A stretch of 64,000 nt of DNA from Ferruginibacter sp. (GTDB taxonomy: Bacteria > Bacteroidota > Bacteroidia > Chitinophagales > Chitinophagaceae): positions 62,001-126,000 of the forward strand of contig JAOQAK010000021.1 of NCBI GenBank assembly GCA_025963635.1, read 5' to 3'. The notes below the pieces were generated by a model. That model did no database searches. It saw nothing but the letters and a program-made list of their open reading frames with translations, and was not told the origin of the DNA. The position numbers and the translations under genes were made by a program. Shown here one piece after another: positions 44,602 through 54,219 of this stretch. Every line of letters begins with the position of its first letter. Positions within the stretch are counted from its first letter, which is position 1.

Positions 44602-44796
44602 TTATTGTACAGAAGGAGGTACTTCAGATGGAATGTCCGGCTGAAACGGCTCTTCCGGAAAAACATCAGGAGTTGTGTCGGGCGGCAATGGTGGATTTTC
44701 AGGAACAGTCTCCGGTATTATTTCGGGTGTTTTCGGTGGCAGGGGCGCTTCTTCTGGTATTGGAGGAATTTCCCCTGGTGTTGTTGTTTTTGCCAT
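44602..44796 (-). CDS. Small proline/glutamate-rich protein
   Basis: 64 residues, MAKTTTPGEIPPIPEEAP onward, a loose repeat of PE(x)PP / PxxPE units to the end. It lacks Cys, Trp and hydrophobic segments and is probably disordered. It is placed 9 nt before the PEBP gene and likely co-transcribed. The opposite strand is also open (Gly/Ser or Arg/Phe-rich readings), so the strand choice rests on the regular PxP pattern and operon position. No function assigned. Confidence 0.55.
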   Translation of the reverse strand: MAKTTTPGEIPPIPEEAPLPPKTPEIIPETVPENPPLPPDTTPDVFPEEPFQPDIPSEVPPSVQ

Positions 44797-45138
44797 AATG
44801 CTTTCTTTTAAAATGAAATACTTTTATCTACTAACTATAAAGTTTAAATCAGATAAAAAACCATGCCTGAAAGTAGAATTAAATTATAAAGATACTTCGG
44901 TTACGAACAAACTTGTTCAGGAATTTAGAGCATCCAAAGAATGAACAGTAAGCTCAAAATAAATTAAAATAGCTGTCAAATAGCACATTGCCTTTTTTCT
45001 TATATGGGTAGCCATTTTTGACACTGACTAATAGTTACCTGTTATCATGAAAACTCCTGTTTGCAGATCTTACAACTTAATCAGCAACCAGGAGTTATAT
45101 CGCAATCAATGCACAATGACAATCGATCAGTTTACCAG
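44797..45138. other. Intergenic region between Pro-rich ORF and SusD
   Basis: AT-rich. Apart from the hairpin at 45052-45096 no gene or promoter box was recognised. Confidence 0.5.
45052..45096 (-). terminator. Hairpin downstream of the second SusCD pair
   Basis: AACTCCTG (45052-45059) pairs with CAGGAGTT (45089-45096), extendable inward with one mismatch. It lies 42 nt beyond the susD stop with a short T4 on the minus strand. Long loop, so a moderate call. Confidence 0.5.
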
Positions 45139-46830
45139 TTAGTAGCTGGGATTCTGGAGTAAATAGCCCGGCAAGTTAGATGCACCATCAATGGCGGTTT
45201 GAGGAATAGGAAATATTCTCTTTTGTTTATCAGTGTTTGTTTTTTCGGTCCAGGATCCTTCATATTTTCCAAACCGGATCATATCGGTACGCCTGACCAT
45301 TTCCCAATAAAATTCAAATCCCCTTTCCCTGAATAAAAGATCAAGCGTTATAGATGTCAACGGCGCTGCGGGAGTAGTTACTGTTCTTGCAGCTCTCACC
45401 GCATTAACATCGGCCAGTGCTGCGGCCGGAGGATCTCCTTTTCTCAACTTTGCTTCAGCACGCATCAGATAAATATCAGCAAGCCGAAGAATAACAATAT
45501 CATGCTCCCCAAAGTTTCTCCCGCTGACAGAAGTTTTACTGAACTCATATTTTTCGACCCTGTAACCGGTATTGTAATTGCTGCCCGCAACGGTAAAGTC
45601 GATGCTTTCAGTAAAATTCACCGGAAGGGTGGGCTTATTGCGGGTATCATAAAATAATTTACCCACTAACATTTTACCATCCGAACATTTCAGGAATACG
45701 CCACTCTTTCTTATAAGGCCATATTGCTGACCTCTTAAAATTCCTCGGTTAATATTAAAACTGGCAGCATCTACACAGGAATCAGCGGGGTTAGAATAAA
45801 TAGAGAGATTTTGTTTATAAAAACGCGGATCAGCTGCCGCAGGATCCACTGGAAGATTTGCAGTTACCCATGTCTGGTAAAAATCAGGCGTTATCCCAGG
45901 CCCGTCAGTTCCATTGGCACCGGTGTATGCGGGTAGCGGAAACTGATCGCCGGATATGGAGAAATACGCCATACGATTATGCCCGTTCAAATTAGAGCGT
46001 TGGTCTACAGCGAAAATGAGCTCTTTGTTAGTATGGTTGTTATCATTGAAAAGGGAAAAATAATCATTGGATAAAGCATACTGTCCTGAGCTGATGATCT
46101 TATCACAATATTCAATCACTTTCTCCATATCATCGGGTTTGAAGGAAGGGGTAGCACCATATACATCCCGGTAAACCGCTGCATTTAAGTGCAGGCGGGC
46201 CAGTAAACCCCACACGCCTGCTTTTGTTAATCGCCCCGGCCCGGTGGTATTATCAAGTACAGGTTCTATGGCTAGTAACTCCGATTTGATATACGCAATC
46301 GCCTCCTCACCACGTAAAATTTTGGAGGTTTCCCCCAGGTCATCTTTCACGAAAATCAATCCAAAAAGATCGAGTGTTAACATTGAATAATAAGCCCGCA
46401 TTCCTCTTGCTTCAGCTAAAAACCTGGCAGCATTAGCATCCTTATTGGCGGGAAGCGTATTGATCGCTGTAATCGCCCTTGAAATACCTTGTAAAATGTG
46501 ATTCCAGGTACTTCTTACATTTGGATCCGTGCTGGTAGTCTCATGCTTGTGCAGGGAAACATAAATTCCGTTGTCGCCCCAGTCGGTTCCACCCCTGTAT
46601 GGTAAAATCGCTTCATCAGTTGAAATTTCCTGTAATGCAAAATAGTTGGTGTGCATAAAAATATCTTCCAATTTTGCATACACGGGCGCAATAATGCCTT
46701 CTGCAACTTGCGTGTCGGTAAGCCCGGTAACAGAAGATTCATCTAATACTTTCTCTTCCAATTTTGTACATCCGTTAATCATCAGTGTGATTACATAAAT
46801 ACAGCAGCATATTAATATTTTCTTTGTCAT
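45139..46830 (-). CDS. SusD/RagB-family outer-membrane lipoprotein
   Basis: 563 residues. Type II signal with lipobox MINGC (Cys21). The SusD N-terminal and C-terminal domains are recognisable: LRLADIYLMRAEAKLRKG and RERGFEFYWEMVRRTDMIRFGKYEGSW near the end, then KRIFPIPQTAIDGASNLPGYLLQNPSY. It starts 11 nt after susC, forming one operon. A surface substrate lid for the LacI-controlled locus at 45-57 kb. The decayed SusD tail at 53516-53865 is related in the same C-terminal segment (NDMIRFGQFESSYG, RRIFPIPTTAL). Confidence 0.94.
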   Translation of the reverse strand: MTKKILICCCIYVITLMINGCTKLEEKVLDESSVTGLTDTQVAEGIIAPVYAKLEDIFMHTNYFALQEISTDEAILPYRGGTDWGDNGIYVSLHKHETTSTDPNVRSTWNHILQGISRAITAINTLPANKDANAARFLAEARGMRAYYSMLTLDLFGLIFVKDDLGETSKILRGEEAIAYIKSELLAIEPVLDNTTGPGRLTKAGVWGLLARLHLNAAVYRDVYGATPSFKPDDMEKVIEYCDKIISSGQYALSNDYFSLFNDNNHTNKELIFAVDQRSNLNGHNRMAYFSISGDQFPLPAYTGANGTDGPGITPDFYQTWVTANLPVDPAAADPRFYKQNLSIYSNPADSCVDAASFNINRGILRGQQYGLIRKSGVFLKCSDGKMLVGKLFYDTRNKPTLPVNFTESIDFTVAGSNYNTGYRVEKYEFSKTSVSGRNFGEHDIVILRLADIYLMRAEAKLRKGDPPAAALADVNAVRAARTVTTPAAPLTSITLDLLFRERGFEFYWEMVRRTDMIRFGKYEGSWTEKTNTDKQKRIFPIPQTAIDGASNLPGYLLQNPSY

Positions 46831-46841
46831 AGCCCAATATT

Positions 46842-49800
46842 TTAAAATGAAAAATTTAATCCAAAGATGACAGACCTCGCTTTTGGATAACTTAGAAAAT
46901 CAATTCCGTACGAGGAAACACCATTGATCGTTCTGTCTGTATTTACTTCAGGATCATAACCGTCGTATTTTGTGGATACAAAAAGATTTTGCCCTGTTAT
47001 AGACAAGCGTATGGCGGAGATATATTTGTTGATCCCCATCCGGTTGGTATTAAAATTATAACCGAGTGAAACATTATTCAACCGCAGGTAAGCCCCATCT
47101 TTCAAATACCTGGTGCTCACAGGTGCCGAATTACTGGTAGATTCTTTCGGATCTGCAATGGCTGCACGGGTGGTATTTACGTTTTTAGATAACTTCAATT
47201 TGTAAAAGCTTGCATTCGCTGTATTATCATAGATCTTATTGCCTGATACGCCATTAAAATTGATGTTGAGGTCAAACCCCCTGTATGCTGCTCCACCATA
47301 AAAGCTATAGATCAGGTTGGGTAATGCGGTGCCTGCGGCGATCCTGTCTTTATCAGAAATGATATTATCACCATCCAGATCGCGGTAAACGCTTAAGCCG
47401 TTGGCATCAAATCCCGTAAATTCCTTTAAATAAAATGTACCGATCGGTTCGCCATTGATATAACCATTGATGGTGGCCGACGTTAAACCCGATCCTGAAG
47501 CTGATCCGGAGGGTATCACCGAGTAAGGAGATTTTTCTACTTTATTTTTCAGGTAAGCGAAATTGCCTCCTATGTTGAAAGTGATGCCATTGTTGGTTTT
47601 ATAGCGGTAGTCCAATTCAAATTCGAGGCCGGTATTGGTGATGGTCATGTCTTTTACATTGGTCCAGAAAGTACCCGCCGGTTGAACAGGATCTGAAGGA
47701 ATTACCTCGAGCAGTATGTTGTTGGAGATTTTCTTGAAAACATCAATGGAACCTGTAAGGGCGCTATTCCAAACACTGAAATCTAATCCAAGATCCGTTT
47801 GTTTTGATTTTTCCCATTGTATGTCAGGATTGGCAAGCCTTGAGTAAGTAGTGCCGGCAGGATACTGGCCTGCAGGAGTAAGCGGGTAACTGGTACTGGC
47901 GGATACCTGGGAGGTAAACAAGGCCTGCGTAATTTTTGAAGGGATTTCCTGGTTGCCGGTGAGCCCCCATCCTGCTCTTAATTTTAGATTGTTGAAAATG
48001 GAGTTTTTCATAAAGGCTTCCTCGGAAATCTTCCATCCCACCGAGAAAGAAGGAAAATATCCATATTTATTATTCGCACCAAATTTAGAAGATCCGTCCG
48101 CCCTGAAATTAGCTGTGACCAAATATTTATTATTGTATTGGTAATTGATTCTTCCAAAAAAAGATTGCAATTCGTTGATAAAAGCAAAGCCGCCGGGCCG
48201 GTTGGTGGCCAGTGTCAATTCCTGCCCCAAACCAGGGTTATAAATGGGTTCTACAGGAGAGATTGGAAACCTGTTGATACTATTATTTCTGCCCTGCACA
48301 AAGATCTTTTGATAAGAATGCCCGGCCAATGCAGAAAAATTATGCTCGTCAATTTTGAATGTATAGGTAAGATAATTTTCGATCAACGTATTCCTGTTAC
48401 TATTGTAATAGGATTCCAGTCTGCCATCCCGCAAAGGAACTGCATTGGGCAAAGCCTGTAAATCACGCGTTGAAGTTGAATTGTCTACACCGAAATTGAG
48501 TTTATAAATAAGTCCTTTGATAAGCCTGAGCGAAGGCGAAATATTACCAATCACCCTGTTGATGGTGGTGATATCCTTATCCAGGTCAAAATAGATCAAA
48601 GGATTATTGATATTCTGGTACTGGGCCGGCTTACCATTTGCATCGTAGGCCGGATAGGTAGGGTTGTTGCCAATAGCATCTCCAATGATGGAACCGACGG
48701 GAGGCAGCAAATTTTTAGTGTTTGCAACATTAAGGTTCGCTTCCAGGACCAATCGGTCATCCCAAAATTTTTGGGTAACATTAAACCTGCCGGTATACCT
48801 TTTTAGCTCATTTGCTTTGATGATCCCTTCCTGCATCTGAGTTCCAAAGGAAGCATAGTAAGTAAGCTTTTCGGCTCCACCACTTAGCGTCAGGTTATGG
48901 TTTTGTGTAAAGGCAGTACGGGTAACCACTTTTTGCCAGTCGGTAGAACCACCCTGGTCATCTATGGCGCCACCCAGTTTTGGAACTTCCGCCCTGAATT
49001 CGCTGGCCGACAAAACAGGTAGTTCCCGGGCCAGTTTTGAATACCCGATATTGGATGATACCGAAAGCGTGGAAATGCCTGCCCTACCTCTTTTGGTGGT
49101 AATAATGATAACACCGTTTGCCCCGCGTGCGCCATAGATCGCGGTAGCAGATGCATCTTTCAAAACATCAATAGATTCTATATCCTGTGGGTTGATGAAA
49201 TTCAACGGATCACCACCGCCGGTACTTGAATTATCCAATGGCAGACCATCTACTACAAACAAAGGCGTGCTGCCGGTTCTTACCCCGCCGGGGCCCCTGA
49301 CCGTTATACCCAAAATGCCGCCGGGTTCACCACTGGCAGAGGTTACATTTACCCCGGCTACCTTACCTTGTAAAAGCTGCTGGGGAGTATTGATGATCCC
49401 TCTATTGAACGCTTCACTTTTTAAAGATTTAACAGCGCCGGTGACATCTTTTTTATTCTGGCTTCCATATCCGACTACTACCACCTGGTTCAGTTCAGTA
49501 GGATTGCCGGTTAATTCAATGGCAAGGTGGGTGCTGGCTCCTACCATAATCTCCCGGGTGATATACCCTATATAGCTGATTACAAGCACGCTGTTATTAT
49601 CGTTCACCGCTATAGTAAACTCACCTTTTGCATTCGAAGAAGTAGTTCTGGAACTTCCCTTTAAAGCAATTGTTGCACCGGACAGCGGCTTTTGGGTAGT
49701 AGCATCCGTAATTGTACCACCAACGGTTTGTTGCGTATTGACAACGCTTTTATCTCCCGTAATTCCTTCCGCAAATGAAGTAACAGGCGATAAATAAGAA

Positions 49801-49865
49801 AACCACGTGAAAATTGCAGCGGAAATGAATGTCAGCTGGCGCTGAGAAAATAGAATTTTACTCAT
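46842..49865 (-). CDS. SusC/RagA-family TonB-linked outer-membrane transporter
   Basis: 1007 residues. Signal ~1-32 (ends SFAEG), carboxypeptidase-regulatory-like domain ~45-120 (GGTITDATTQKPLSGATIALKGSS), TonB-box-like LNQVVVVGYGSQ, plug ~135-245 with LFVVDGLPLDNSS and IESIDVLKDASATAIYGARGANGVIIITTKRG, then the barrel ending VIFGLNFSF. It imports a nutrient bound by SusD. A LacI-type palindrome lies 127-140 nt upstream of its start (49992-50005), near-identical to the one beside lacI and MIOX; the transported compound is therefore plausibly inositol-containing. Confidence 0.95.
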   Translation of the reverse strand: MSKILFSQRQLTFISAAIFTWFSYLSPVTSFAEGITGDKSVVNTQQTVGGTITDATTQKPLSGATIALKGSSRTTSSNAKGEFTIAVNDNNSVLVISYIGYITREIMVGASTHLAIELTGNPTELNQVVVVGYGSQNKKDVTGAVKSLKSEAFNRGIINTPQQLLQGKVAGVNVTSASGEPGGILGITVRGPGGVRTGSTPLFVVDGLPLDNSSTGGGDPLNFINPQDIESIDVLKDASATAIYGARGANGVIIITTKRGRAGISTLSVSSNIGYSKLARELPVLSASEFRAEVPKLGGAIDDQGGSTDWQKVVTRTAFTQNHNLTLSGGAEKLTYYASFGTQMQEGIIKANELKRYTGRFNVTQKFWDDRLVLEANLNVANTKNLLPPVGSIIGDAIGNNPTYPAYDANGKPAQYQNINNPLIYFDLDKDITTINRVIGNISPSLRLIKGLIYKLNFGVDNSTSTRDLQALPNAVPLRDGRLESYYNSNRNTLIENYLTYTFKIDEHNFSALAGHSYQKIFVQGRNNSINRFPISPVEPIYNPGLGQELTLATNRPGGFAFINELQSFFGRINYQYNNKYLVTANFRADGSSKFGANNKYGYFPSFSVGWKISEEAFMKNSIFNNLKLRAGWGLTGNQEIPSKITQALFTSQVSASTSYPLTPAGQYPAGTTYSRLANPDIQWEKSKQTDLGLDFSVWNSALTGSIDVFKKISNNILLEVIPSDPVQPAGTFWTNVKDMTITNTGLEFELDYRYKTNNGITFNIGGNFAYLKNKVEKSPYSVIPSGSASGSGLTSATINGYINGEPIGTFYLKEFTGFDANGLSVYRDLDGDNIISDKDRIAAGTALPNLIYSFYGGAAYRGFDLNINFNGVSGNKIYDNTANASFYKLKLSKNVNTTRAAIADPKESTSNSAPVSTRYLKDGAYLRLNNVSLGYNFNTNRMGINKYISAIRLSITGQNLFVSTKYDGYDPEVNTDRTINGVSSYGIDFLSYPKARSVIFGLNFSF

Positions 49866-49991
49866 TTGTAAGAAGTTTAGTTTTGATAAATGAACAGGGA
49901 AAAACTCAACCTGTCCTTATGGAAAAGCAATTCGTACTACTAAAATGAGAATTTTAGATGTGGAATCGAAACATACCACAAGTTTTATTTA

Positions 49992-50005
49992 CGAAACCGT
50001 TTTCG
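49992..50005. promoter_or_regulatory. LacI-type operator upstream of susC
   Basis: CGAAACCGTTTTCG, one base off a perfect palindrome, within ATTTACGAAACCG...ATTGAA that is nearly identical to 55197-55219. On the minus strand it sits 16 nt upstream of TATGTTTC (49968-49975), a near -7 box, so binding would cover the -33 region and repress. Confidence 0.75.
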
Positions 50006-50302
50006 TATTGAATATAAACCTGATAGGAATGCATTCTATCTATCTCACAAGTTTTTCCAGTTCAGTCGTATTTTCCTCGCTTATAATTTATAAAACCCGA
50101 TACTATATCAATAACACCGAACTGACGGCAATGTAGTGCAAAACCGATTTTATTTTGACTGGTGGATATTAAGAAATAGTGATTTAAAAAATTGGCTGCG
50201 GGAAAACAATAAACTGCCTTAACGGGCATACCTTGCAGAGCCAGCAGCCTCCCTTAAAATATTTCAACGGGACTATTTCTATACAACCGAAATTAACACA
50301 CT

Positions 50303-51145
50303 ATGAATATTAAAAAATTTCCATTCGCTCTTATGATTATTTGTCTTGGTTATTGTGCTCATGGGCAAACGCTTATTGTCGGCACTTATAATTTAAGGTA
50401 TGACAATTCAAGGGATTCGGGAAACTTGTGGACAGATAGGGCGCCGGTGGTGGCTGCGCTGGTACGATTCCACGACTTCGATATTTTCGGTACCCAGGAG
50501 GGCTTAATCAACCAATTGAACGACATCAATAATGCTTTGCCACAATACAGTCGTTATGGCGCAGGCAGAGATGATGGAAAAGATAAGGGAGAGCATTCCG
50601 CCATTTTCTATAAAAAGGATGTATTTAGTCTATTGAAAAAGGGCGATTTCTGGTTATCTCAAACCCCGGATACACCATCGTTGGGATGGGATGCCATTTG
50701 CTGTAAACGTATCTGCTCCTGGGTATATGTTCAACATGTAAGAACAGGAAAGAAATTCTATTTTTTCTCGGCCCATTTTGATCACCAGGGAGTGAAGGCC
50801 CGCATAGAAAGCAGTAAACTGATCTTACAAAAAATAAAGTCCATTGCGGGAAACGAAGCGGTGATATTTACAGGTGACCTCAACGGCTCACAAAGCAGCG
50901 AATGGTATCAAACCCTTGCTAATTCCACCATCCTGAAAGACAGCTACAAAGAAGTAAAATACCCCTATGCGAATAATGCATCATTCAATGCTTTCGGCGC
51001 ATCACTGAAAAGCAACGAGATCATTGATCACATCTTTATCAGCAACCATTTTACCGTTAAAAAATGGGGTATCCTTACTGATACTTATCATGGCAAATTT
51101 CCTTCAGACCATTTCCCCATATTGACTGAGGTAACGCTGAAATAG
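50303..51145 (+). CDS. Secreted endonuclease/exonuclease/phosphatase-fold hydrolase
   Basis: 280 residues. Sec signal 1-21 (ending AHGQ), then an EEP fold with the full catalytic set: Asn in GTYNLRYDN, Glu in FGTQEG, His in FSAHFDHQG, Asp/Asn in TGDLNGSQSSEW, and the closing SDHFPI. EEP enzymes cleave phosphodiesters or phosphomonoesters, including inositol polyphosphates and sphingomyelin. Exported and located beside SusCD and upstream of an inositol oxygenase locus, it might release inositol from a phospho-conjugate; this is inference. Divergent from susC, ~300 nt from the operator. Confidence 0.88.
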   Translation: MNIKKFPFALMIICLGYCAHGQTLIVGTYNLRYDNSRDSGNLWTDRAPVVAALVRFHDFDIFGTQEGLINQLNDINNALPQYSRYGAGRDDGKDKGEHSAIFYKKDVFSLLKKGDFWLSQTPDTPSLGWDAICCKRICSWVYVQHVRTGKKFYFFSAHFDHQGVKARIESSKLILQKIKSIAGNEAVIFTGDLNGSQSSEWYQTLANSTILKDSYKEVKYPYANNASFNAFGASLKSNEIIDHIFISNHFTVKKWGILTDTYHGKFPSDHFPILTEVTLK

Positions 51146-51233
51146 AAGTTTGGAAAAAGCAACCAGGTGAAAGGATGTAACAAGTTGTCCAGTAGATCGG
51201 CATAAAACCCGGCATCTGAATTTCTAACATTGT

Positions 51234-52865
51234 CTACCAAAAAACGGTATACAGTGCCGTTAAAATCCCTACAATAATTATCGAGCCTATTGCAAATTCA
51301 GGCGTTATACGGAACATGGATTTATCCACTTCAATAACATGCACATCATTGGCTTTATTAGGTTTGAGAAGCGTCATGGCTACCATAATCAACACCACCG
51401 CTATAAAAGTGATCGTCATCCTGTCGAGGAATGGATAATCGGGGAAAGCCCCATTTGTCCAGACTGGTAAAAATTTCAAAACCGTTGAAATCGGTATGGT
51501 TAACACTGCACCTGCCAACGCTGCACTTGCAGTAGTACGTTTCCAGAACATTCCAAGCAGGAAAATAGCCAATACCCCCGGCGAGAAAAATCCAACATAT
51601 TCCTGGATGAACTGGTAAGCCTGGTCGAGCGATTTTAAAGCTGGTGTAACGATGGCAGCGATCACCATTGAAAATACCACGGCCCATCTTCCCACCCGAA
51701 CCATCTTTAGCTCTGTCGCTTCTTTATTAAAATATTTTTTATAAATATCCATTGAAAAGATGGTGGAGATGCTGTTTGCTTTACCTGCAAGAGAAGCCAC
51801 GATCGCTGCAGTTAAGGCAGCAAAGGCAATCCCCTTTAAGCCGGCAGGCAACAAATTCATCAGGGTAGGATAAGCATGGTCTGGCTTGATATTACCAGCT
51901 GCATCGGACATCTCCGGATGGAACATTCCTTTGTTGTGCAATACATACATAACAATACCTGGCAACACGGCGATTACCGGCACCAGTAATTTCAAAAAGG
52001 CGGCAAATAAAATTCCTTTACGGGCGGTTTTCAGATCGGCGCCCAGTGCACGCTGAACAATGTATTGGTTACATCCCCAATATGCGAGGTTATTTACCAG
52101 CATGCCGCCAAATAAAACTGATAAGCCGGGCAACTCTTTGTAGTATTTATCCGAAGATTTGAAGATCATGTGGAAATGTTCGGGTGCCTCTTTCCGCAAC
52201 ACCGACATCCCTTTAAAGATGTCCCTGCCAAATCCAAACTCTTCTGATAATAAGGAAAGGGCGAGGTAAGTGGTTACCAGTCCGCCGATGATTAAAACCA
52301 ATACCTGTATCACATCGGTATAGCCAATTACTTTCATACCACCCAAGGTTACTACCATTGAAAATATTACAAGGCCTACAATGCTCCATTCAAAGCTAAT
52401 ATTGGAAATAGATGATATGGCCAGTGCACCGAGATATATGATGGAAGTTAAATTCACAAACACATACACCAGCAACCAAAAAACTGCCATGATGGTACTT
52501 ACCTCATCGCTGTACCGCCTGGATAAGAACTGCGGCATTGTAAATATTTTATTCTTCAGGTAGATGGGGATGATATAAACGGCTACGATAATTAATGTTG
52601 CCGCCGCCATCCACTCGTAACTTGAGATGGCAAGCCCAAGTGCAAAACCAGAGCCCGACATACCGATAAAATGTTCAGCGGAAATATTGGAAGCGATCAG
52701 GGAAGCGCCAATGGCCCACCAGGTAAGCGATCCTTCCGCTAAAAAGAAATCTTTTGAACTGGTGACGGTTGATTTCTTTTTGTGATAGATATAATATCCG
52801 TAAGCAGATACCGCGAAAAAATAAACAAAGAAGACGATGTAATCGGCAGTTTGCAGTGTATTCAT
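51234..52865 (-). CDS. Sodium:solute symporter (SSS/SGLT family)
   Basis: 543 residues from the preferred ATG at 52863-52865 (MNTLQTADYIVFFVYFF), which begins the first helix. The open frame continues 56 codons upstream, but that part reads as non-coding repeat. About 14 transmembrane helices. Family motifs: ASNISAEHFIGMSGSGFALGLAI, YWGCNQYIVQRALGA, GKANSISTIFSMDIYKKYF. SGLT/SMIT-like members carry sugars or myo-inositol with Na+. Its location between the phosphatase and inositol oxygenase makes it the likely inner-membrane importer for the same substrate. Confidence 0.92.
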   Translation of the reverse strand: MNTLQTADYIVFFVYFFAVSAYGYYIYHKKKSTVTSSKDFFLAEGSLTWWAIGASLIASNISAEHFIGMSGSGFALGLAISSYEWMAAATLIIVAVYIIPIYLKNKIFTMPQFLSRRYSDEVSTIMAVFWLLVYVFVNLTSIIYLGALAISSISNISFEWSIVGLVIFSMVVTLGGMKVIGYTDVIQVLVLIIGGLVTTYLALSLLSEEFGFGRDIFKGMSVLRKEAPEHFHMIFKSSDKYYKELPGLSVLFGGMLVNNLAYWGCNQYIVQRALGADLKTARKGILFAAFLKLLVPVIAVLPGIVMYVLHNKGMFHPEMSDAAGNIKPDHAYPTLMNLLPAGLKGIAFAALTAAIVASLAGKANSISTIFSMDIYKKYFNKEATELKMVRVGRWAVVFSMVIAAIVTPALKSLDQAYQFIQEYVGFFSPGVLAIFLLGMFWKRTTASAALAGAVLTIPISTVLKFLPVWTNGAFPDYPFLDRMTITFIAVVLIMVAMTLLKPNKANDVHVIEVDKSMFRITPEFAIGSIIIVGILTALYTVFW

Positions 52866-52870
52866 TGCAA

Positions 52871-52895
52871 TGGTTGAAGGTTGATGGTTGATGGT
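52871..52895. repeat. 7-nt-period repeat (GGTTGAT/GGTTGAA) before the symporter start
   Basis: GGTTGAAGGTTGATGGTTGATGG lies 6 nt before the ATG, so on the minus-strand message the 5' UTR reads as CAACCATCAACC repeats. Similar to 62666-62713 in front of leuD. Confidence 0.6.
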
Positions 52896-53102
52896 GAAGA
52901 AGTAACCGGCAATTTGCAAACTATTATTGGCATTACAAACGTTTACGGTAAGGCAATGATAATCTATTCCTTTAATTTTTCCTTCTTTAAAAAAAAAAAG
53001 AACTACCATATGGTATGCAGATATTTTAGACAAAAAATCCGGAAGCCCGTTTTATAACAATCACCGAATGATCTTTTTACAATTAATGTTCAAATAATTC
53101 CC

Positions 53103-53448
53103 TTAGCCAAAACTGAACTTGTGATTAAAGGGAGTTTCCCCGGTGAGATAACCATGCTTTCCTTCGGTTCTCAGATTTCCGAAATGCGTACTGTATCTTT
53201 CCCCCGCCAAACCTTTGATGAGTTTATGACTCACTTTACCGGGACCAAAACGTATGGTATCGGCTCCCGACTGAAATTCACCATAGCCGGTTTCGAGAAA
53301 ACTATTTCCATCTTCCGCCATTGATACACCTGATAAAGCCCTTTCATCTGAAAAGCAAAGTTCAATGGTAACATTTACACCTGCCTGTCCTGTAATCGAA
53401 AATAAAGATGGTCAGCGCACCCATTTTCAAAAAAGCTTTTCTTTTCAT
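53103..53448 (-). pseudogene. Frameshifted small secreted beta-rich protein
   Basis: The minus strand begins at ATG 53446-53448 with a signal-like MKRKAFLKMGALTIF. The reading frame must then shift by one near the TTTATTTTC stretch (about 53400-53410) to continue as GQAGVNVTIELCFSD, ALSGVSMAEDGNSFLETGYG, RFGPGKVSHKLIKGLAG and GETPFNHKFSFG to the stop at 53103. The first frame ends at a TGA soon after. The long C-terminal part is clearly coding in character. It looks like the last beta-sandwich domain of a secreted enzyme joined to a signal peptide. Family not named with confidence. Confidence 0.65.
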
Positions 53449-53515
53449 TTTGATGAGACATTTAAATTCAGGAAGAAAAATCCCGGGGCAGCATACCCCG
53501 GGAGATTATCGAAAG

Positions 53516-54097
53516 CTACTCACTGCTATGATTGTAGCCGGGGTTCTGAGTTAATGAAGGATTGTTAGCCAGTGCTGTAGTAGGGATTGGAAAAATACGG
53601 CGATACGTATCCGCATTGGTTTTACTCAACCCATAACTGCTCTCAAATTGACCAAACCGGATCATGTCATTTCTATGCCAGTCTTCCCAGGCAAATTCCC
53701 GGCTCCTTTCAACGTAAATATCATTCAGTGTTACATCTGTAAGTGCGGGAGAAGTAGTACGATTGGCCCTTAATGAATTCACCAAAGAAAGTGCCGTAGC
53801 GCCCATGGTGGGGGTTCCACCTCTCAGGATGGCTTCCGCTTTCATCGAAAGAATATCCGAAAATCATCGCCGGGTTTGGCCGTTGTACTAAATGTGCCTT
53901 CCGTATCTGTTGTGGTTACTTTTTAGTGTCCTTAATGGTAACCGTTACACCTGCTGCAGGCGTCCCCTTACTGTCAGTTTTGGATCCGGTTATTTTTTGT
54001 TGATTCTGGGCCTTTGCAGTTTGAATGGCTGAACAACCAATATTAGCAGCAATGAACGCCAACCACACTTAAACAGCGTTAGTATTGCTAATGCCAT
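53516..54097 (-). pseudogene. Remnant of a SusC/SusD pair fused by internal deletion
   Basis: From 54097 the minus strand encodes a signal-peptide-like start and the beginning of a SusC regulatory domain (QKITGSKTDSKGTPAAGV, IKDTKK then, after a frameshift, TTTDTEGTFSTTAKPGDD). At about 53862-53870 it switches directly into the last ~110 residues of a SusD (SDILSMKAEAILRGG, FAWEDWHRNDMIRFGQFE, YRRIFPIPTTAL) ending at 53516. At least two frameshifts occur in the SusC part. The rest of both genes, several kb in intact homologues, is missing. Dead gene pair, lying between the symporter and MIOX. Confidence 0.85.
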
Positions 54098-54219
54098 AAT
54101 AGTTAGTTTACTTTTTAAAAAATTGAAGAAAAAAAAAATTCACAGTCATCCCGCCCTTACCTTAATTGTACAATTCTACATAAGGTGACAGGAATGATAA
54201 AATACCTTGTGGAGACAGA

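Noticed and set aside
44675-44944. Plus-strand Gly-rich open frame opposite the Pro-rich ORF
   Set aside because: Its Gly/Ser pattern is the complement of the regular PxP codons; the minus strand fits the operon with the PEBP gene.
52866-53033. 56-codon N-terminal extension of the symporter
   Set aside because: It crosses a heptamer repeat and precedes a clean first transmembrane helix starting at 52865.
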